This document shows positions 61,521 to 64,000 of a stretch of 64,000 nucleotides of DNA, in pieces. The notes beneath the pieces are model-generated. The model worked only from the letters and a program-made list of their open reading frames with translations. It had not been told where the DNA came from and did not search any database. How positions within the stretch are numbered: the first letter of the stretch is position 1; every line of letters starts with the position of its first letter. A program made the position numbers and the translations under genes. This stretch comes from Bacteroides sp. Marseille-P3684 (GTDB lineage Bacteria > Bacteroidota > Bacteroidia > Bacteroidales > Bacteroidaceae), in the NCBI RefSeq assembly GCF_900291465.1, contig NZ_LT985808.1, forward strand, positions 199,953 to 263,952. Direction: 5' to 3'.

Positions 61521-63110
61521 TTATTTACGCTTATCGATTTGTTCCACCATCTTAGTTATACAATTATCAAGTTCTGCAAGAGTTGCGCTTAGACGACCAT
61601 AAAATTGACGGTCAAGTGAAGTGAGTTGCGAGTTAAGTGTCTGCGAACCTTTTGTAATAATACTAACCCCTTCCTCCATTTTATCTTTCGTTTCTTTCCA
61701 AAATTGTTCGCCATAATCACGGATTTTGTTAAGTTCTTCAAGTTTAGCAATAAGAAGCTGGACACCGTCTACAAAATTACGTTGTTTACGTACCCATCCA
61801 TTAAGAGACTGAGTGTATTCGTTGAACAGTTCCATATTAGATTTAGAAAGTTTAGCTGCCTCATGCAATTCTTTAGTAACCTCAATAAACCTCTCATCCT
61901 CTATGATAACCTGATTGAGTGCATCAACAAGCTGACGTAATTTACCACCTTCACTAACCAAAGTAGTTGTATCATCCTTAACACGAGTAAGAGAAGATGA
62001 GGTTGCCTCAAAGTTGTCCGACATCTCCTTATACTGTTGAGTAAGAGAAGTAATCATCTCTTTGTTTTCCTGTTGCCATATGTTAAGTTTCTCTACTGAT
62101 TTGTTGAGTTGGTCAAAATTCTCTTGAATAAGTTTACTGATGATGGCGTTCATCTGCTTCTGAAATTCTTCGGTAACTTTCTTCATCACCTCGACTAGTG
62201 CTTCTGTATTACTCTTTTTAAGCAATTCTGTAAACTCATTAAATTTGCTTTCCAAAAGAACATTTGTTTTAGCCATATATTCCTCTATTTCAACAACCTC
62301 ACCATGCATAATTTCCTTTAGTTTCCCAACCTTCTCGCTAATTTCCTCTCCAGTTCCACTCATCCCAGAAATAACATCAAGAATCTCGCCAAGATGATGT
62401 GTATATTCGCGGACCTCTTGGGTGTTTTTCACTACCGAGTTAATGGAAGCAGTCTGTTGGGTCGTGATTTCTTCAAGGTTACCAAACGAAACAAGCATAG
62501 AAGAATTTGCTTCCTTAATATTAGAAAGAGTATTTTCTTGGCTACGTTGTAATACCACTAACGAGTCAATAGCAGAAGTTATCGTTTTCTGCGTTTCAGA
62601 CATTTTAAACATTACATCACCAACCGTTCGATAAAAAGCTTTACGATCAGCTTCCTGCTCAGCTAATTGCTGTTGAATGGAACGTATAGTTTCAATATTC
62701 GCATCACTCATCGCTTTTACAGATTGTGTAATTTCACCTGCAGCTTGATTTATATCAGAAATACCTCCGTCTTTCTTATCCTGCTTTCTGTTAATAACAG
62801 TAGAAAGTATTATAGACCCTATCATTCCTGCCAAAGATGTAAAAAAGGCTGTCTTCAATCCATCGAGTAAACGAGGAATGGAATTATCAAGGTCGGTAGT
62901 GTCAAAAGCAAGTAGACCTATAGTGATTCCCCAAAATGTACCTAATACACCTAGCGTGGAAACAACTGAAGGAAAATACTCCACCCAGCGACGATTAGTC
63001 ACTAACTTCTCACTCTTATTATCTCTAAATACAAAAACAAAGCAATATATAAAGGCAACAGCAATAATGCCTAACCAAATCCAGGTATCAGTTGAAAGAG
63101 AAAAATTCAT
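61521..63110 (-). CDS. MotA/TolQ/ExbB-like channel protein with long coiled coil, ZorA-type
   Basis: A 529-residue membrane protein. Three helices are at about 10-28, 47-68 (VVSTLGVLGTFWGITIGLLAF) and 87-107 (AFFTSLAGMIGSIILSTVIN), which contain the MotA/ExbB channel pattern. Residues 110-529 form a long cytoplasmic coiled coil rich in Gln, Lys and Glu, as in ZorA, where the tail is thought to signal infection to the nuclease. First gene of the three-gene operon. ExbB/TolQ alone would be about 230 residues, so the long tail argues for Zorya. Confidence 0.85.
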   Translation of the reverse strand: MNFSLSTDTWIWLGIIAVAFIYCFVFVFRDNKSEKLVTNRRWVEYFPSVVSTLGVLGTFWGITIGLLAFDTTDLDNSIPRLLDGLKTAFFTSLAGMIGSIILSTVINRKQDKKDGGISDINQAAGEITQSVKAMSDANIETIRSIQQQLAEQEADRKAFYRTVGDVMFKMSETQKTITSAIDSLVVLQRSQENTLSNIKEANSSMLVSFGNLEEITTQQTASINSVVKNTQEVREYTHHLGEILDVISGMSGTGEEISEKVGKLKEIMHGEVVEIEEYMAKTNVLLESKFNEFTELLKKSNTEALVEVMKKVTEEFQKQMNAIISKLIQENFDQLNKSVEKLNIWQQENKEMITSLTQQYKEMSDNFEATSSSLTRVKDDTTTLVSEGGKLRQLVDALNQVIIEDERFIEVTKELHEAAKLSKSNMELFNEYTQSLNGWVRKQRNFVDGVQLLIAKLEELNKIRDYGEQFWKETKDKMEEGVSIITKGSQTLNSQLTSLDRQFYGRLSATLAELDNCITKMVEQIDKRK

Positions 63111-63331
63111 GGTATGATATTATTTATATTTGATTTTCAGGTTTTTAAAATATAGATTGTAGCATTTCACCTGCCTGCTGTGCATGTGAATTTACAGGAA
63201 TTGGAGAACGAACAACACGGGACAAATACCCATATTGCCATTTTTCTTCTTAAATACACCTAATAAGCCCATTATTATTTACATTTTAGTTCATTTATTC
63301 ATCTATCTATCAAAAGATGAACAATATGATG

Positions 63332-63339
63332 CAAAGCTA
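63332..63339 (-). promoter_or_regulatory. Putative -7 box of the Zorya-like operon
   Basis: TAGCTTTG on the minus strand fits TAnnTTTG, 222 bp before the zorA-like ATG. No clear -33. The leader and the region to 63500 are very AT-rich and show no gene. Confidence 0.4.
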
Positions 63340-63514
63340 CATAAAATATTATAAACACTATAGAATTTACTCATATATAAAATAATATAAAAAAACATTT
63401 CGTATCTTTTTTAACAACAGGTCAATAATCTCTTGATAAAGCCTTGAATTAAAAAGCTTAGATATTTAGTAAAAACATTGTATAATAGAGAAGAGAGAGG
63501 AGACTTAACTGATT

Positions 63515-63736
63515 GTGGCAAGAAGAAATTCGGATAGATATTGCAGGGCGCACTCAGACTTGATGAATGTCCATCAAAGTTTCAAGTATTCCCCAAACAC
63601 TGGATTGTGGAACGCTCTTTCTCATGGTTGGAGAACTTCACAAGCTGACTATTGATTATGAATTCTTGTTGAAACTGCGGAAGCTATGGTACAGCTCGCA
63701 TTCATCCAAATCATGCTTAACAATTATATCGAATGA
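63515..63736 (+). pseudogene. IS5-like transposase, eroded 3' end
   Basis: Plus-strand frames give CPSKFQVFPKHWIVERSFSW, then LENF, followed after frameshifts by LTIDYEFL and ETAEAMVQLAFIQIMLNNYIE ending at a TGA (63734-63736). This is the usual C-terminal end of IS5-family DDE transposases (WIVER, catalytic Glu). The N-terminal two-thirds are absent, and the frame is broken at least twice. It marks a past insertion next to the defence operon. The sequence from 63737 to 64000 carries no supportable gene. Confidence 0.72.
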
Positions 63737-64000
63737 AATCAAAAAAGTTTCTCAGCTATTGAAATCAATTCATGGATATACGTCACATTGGCATCAGACA
63801 CCACGTATTCGATGGACTGGATGCCCTTCATATTTGTGGAACTGCCCCGATATTTATCGGAAAGGCACTTCGCAGGGCGATTAAGATAAAAGAAGAAAAC
63901 GACTTGACAATTTAACCCCAACCGGCCCTTAGGCCGCTCAAAGCCCAAGGACCGGCGTGAGTCAGGAATAACACGAAATGATTCAACCGATCCGTATGCC

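Noticed and set aside
63767-63885. Fragment of an Rpn-like PD-(D/E)XK protein (SMDWMPFIFVELPRY)
   Set aside because: One short stretch is suggestive, but the frame has no proper start and is too short to support.

Overview
The window reads as chromosome of a gut-type Bacteroidota (order Bacteroidales, most likely Bacteroidaceae). Support: several upstream regions carry the Bacteroidota sigma-70 -7 box TAnnTTTG; the arginine genes include an N-succinylornithine-type transcarbamylase with proline at residue 90; the capsule operon begins with a NusG-like UpxY protein; and there are SusD-era style secreted pectin enzymes (PL1 pectate lyase, GH51 arabinofuranosidase). Genus cannot be fixed from the sequence alone.

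Layout. 1-3.4 kb: end of a pectate lyase and a GH51 arabinofuranosidase (+). 3.5-7.0 kb: dTDP-L-rhamnose operon rmlA-C-D-B (-). 7.4-8.9 kb: an unknown protein and an HU-like DNA-binding protein (-). 9.1-34.3 kb: one long capsule/exopolysaccharide operon on the minus strand, starting at upxY (34258) and running through a small unknown gene, a HAD phosphatase, Wza-like export lipoprotein, Wzc-type tyrosine kinase, Wzx flippase, an SDR plus ThDP-enzyme pair, a pyruvyltransferase, UDP-galactopyranose mutase, Wzy polymerase, several glycosyltransferases, a GDP-D-glycero-D-manno-heptose module (hddA, gmhA, fused hddC-gmhB), an acyltransferase gene cut by an IS66 element, and a truncated glycosyltransferase. 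34.8-38.4 kb: a fragmentary accessory patch with an 11-bp tandem repeat, a HipBA-type toxin-antitoxin pair, a ~100-bp interspersed repeat, five 14-bp palindromes at an exact 22-bp period, and a broken KilA-N gene. 38.6-41.4 kb: padR-pspC and a secreted propeller-like protein. 41.6-46.4 kb: L-rhamnose catabolism (rhaB-rhaA-rhaT-rhaD, -). 47.4-59.1 kb: GC-rich arginine/proline biosynthesis run (argR, GNAT, argG, argC, argD, proC, XRE-cupin, acyl-CoA synthetase, DUF2007, proB, proA, argF') (+). 60-63.1 kb: a three-gene MotA/MotB-like plus HNH nuclease operon resembling a type II Zorya anti-phage system (-). 63.5-63.7 kb: the eroded end of an IS5-like transposase.

How they work together. The rml operon, glf and the heptose module supply dTDP-rhamnose, UDP-Galf and GDP-heptose for the glycosyltransferases; Wzx/Wzy/Wzc/Wza flip, polymerise and export the polymer; UpxY is expected to antiterminate the operon. 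No initiating phosphoglycosyltransferase was seen, and two or three genes at the distal end are broken, so the locus may be partly decayed or rely on genes elsewhere. The most unusual non-gene signals are the 22-bp-period palindrome array (37583-37684), the paired ~100-bp repeats (37291-37390 and 47124-47223), the 11-bp repeat that changes reading frame (35029-35072), and three related intergenic hairpins (3399, 7265, 8237).
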